A stretch of DNA of 60,140 bases from a virus. Below the pieces are notes generated by a model. The model saw only the letters and a list, made by a program, of their open reading frames with translations, ran no database searches and was not told where the DNA came from. Position numbers and translations under genes: made by a program. How positions within the stretch are numbered: position 1 is the first letter of the stretch; each line of letters opens with the position of its first letter. This document shows positions 59,668 through 60,140 of this stretch, piece after piece. The stretch covers positions 1 to 60,140 of the IMG/VR virus record IMGVR_UViG_3300047175_000060; one strand, given 5' to 3'.

Positions 59668-60140
59668 GCTTAGCACATCGGGGAGATGCGGGGGAGGATC
59701 AACTACTTGTTGGTGTGGGTTCCATTCGGTTCGGCTTAGCACATCGGGGAGATGCGGGGGAGGATCAACTGGAAATGACGAACATGATCATTTGATCAAG
59801 CTTAGCACATCGGGGAGATGCGGGGGAGGATCAACTACATGGTCACGGATGTTCGTAGCCTTGGAGCTTAGCACATCGGGGAGATGCGGGGGAGGATCAA
59901 CTTGGAGCAAGATACTCGTTCGATAGCGGGGGCTTAGCACATCGGGGAGATGCGGGGGAGGATCAACACTTTTTCATTGCATATGGCACAAAGAGCAGCT
60001 TAGCACATCGGGGAGATGCGGGGGAAGGTCAACAGGAGGGACCGCGTATCTTGAAGCTCGTGCGCTTAGCACATCGGGGAAACGAGGGGGAGGATCAACG
60101 CAACCGAGTTTGTTTGCAAACCCATATGCGCTTAGCACAT
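59668..60140 (-). CRISPR. CRISPR array, cas2-proximal part
   Basis: Seven complete 36-bp repeats (59668, 59734, 59800, 59866, 59932, 59998, 60064), seven spacers of exactly 30 nt and the first 11 bases of an eighth repeat at the window edge. The first six repeats carry GGGGAGATGCGGGGG; the seventh has the GGGGAAACGAGGGGG variant that continues at the left end of the window. crRNAs should be read from the minus strand, beginning GTTGATCC. Confidence 0.97.

Noticed and set aside
1-60140. tRNA genes
   Set aside because: No cloverleaf-like sequence was noticed by eye; a tRNA scan would settle it.

Overview
The window reads as an almost complete, probably circular genome of a podovirus-like phage that carries its own type II-C CRISPR-Cas system. 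High GC, a GcrA homologue and a Cas9 of the alphaproteobacterial II-C type point to an alphaproteobacterial host; this is inference. A 36-bp-repeat CRISPR array runs off both ends of the window. The right edge holds the first 11 bases of a repeat and the left edge the last 11 bases of one, which fits a circle linearised inside its array with about 14 bases missing.

Layout: 1-406 is the array, followed by a leftward early operon (6330 to 405) with a RecE-like exonuclease, a RecA-like ATPase and many small unknown genes. 6374-7453 is an immunity switch with a CI-like repressor, a Cro/YdaS-like gene and matching operators on both sides. 7450-11348 is a rightward early operon with zinc-binding proteins, GcrA, a VRR-NUC nuclease and a RepA-like ATPase. 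It ends at a cluster of TATGGCGCA iterons with a large dyad (11403-11615), a candidate replication origin. 11870-14968 holds small leftward genes around the terminase small subunit. 15094-51405 is the late region: TerL, HNH, portal, scaffold, capsid, cement, four tandem adaptor-like genes, nozzle, a GNAT-sulfotransferase-GNAT fusion, ejection proteins including a 2308-residue zincin, a spike and the lysis genes. The order portal, Bbp19-like, scaffold, capsid, Bbp16-like cement resembles Bordetella phage BPP-1. ParA and a ribbon-helix-helix partner follow at 51631-52552, then a Rep-like winged-helix gene. No integrase was seen, so the prophage may be kept as a plasmid (phage-plasmid).

The defence and mobile block is 53.7-60.1 kb: an IS605-type tnpB element, then tracrRNA, cas9, cas1, cas2 and the array. 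A second tnpB element with a coupled RHH gene sits at 34.4-35.8 kb, and a relic of its right end lies near 11.36 kb. The key observation is that Cas9 is full length and in frame, but its RuvC-II glutamate is lysine (K501) and its HNH histidine is tyrosine (Y585). Cas1, Cas2, the tracrRNA and both TnpBs look intact. The phage therefore seems to encode a naturally cleavage-dead, adaptation-capable Cas9 system that would bind targets rather than cut them. The tracrRNA orientation implies that crRNAs come from the minus strand, the same direction as the repressor-controlled leftward early operon that reads into the array.
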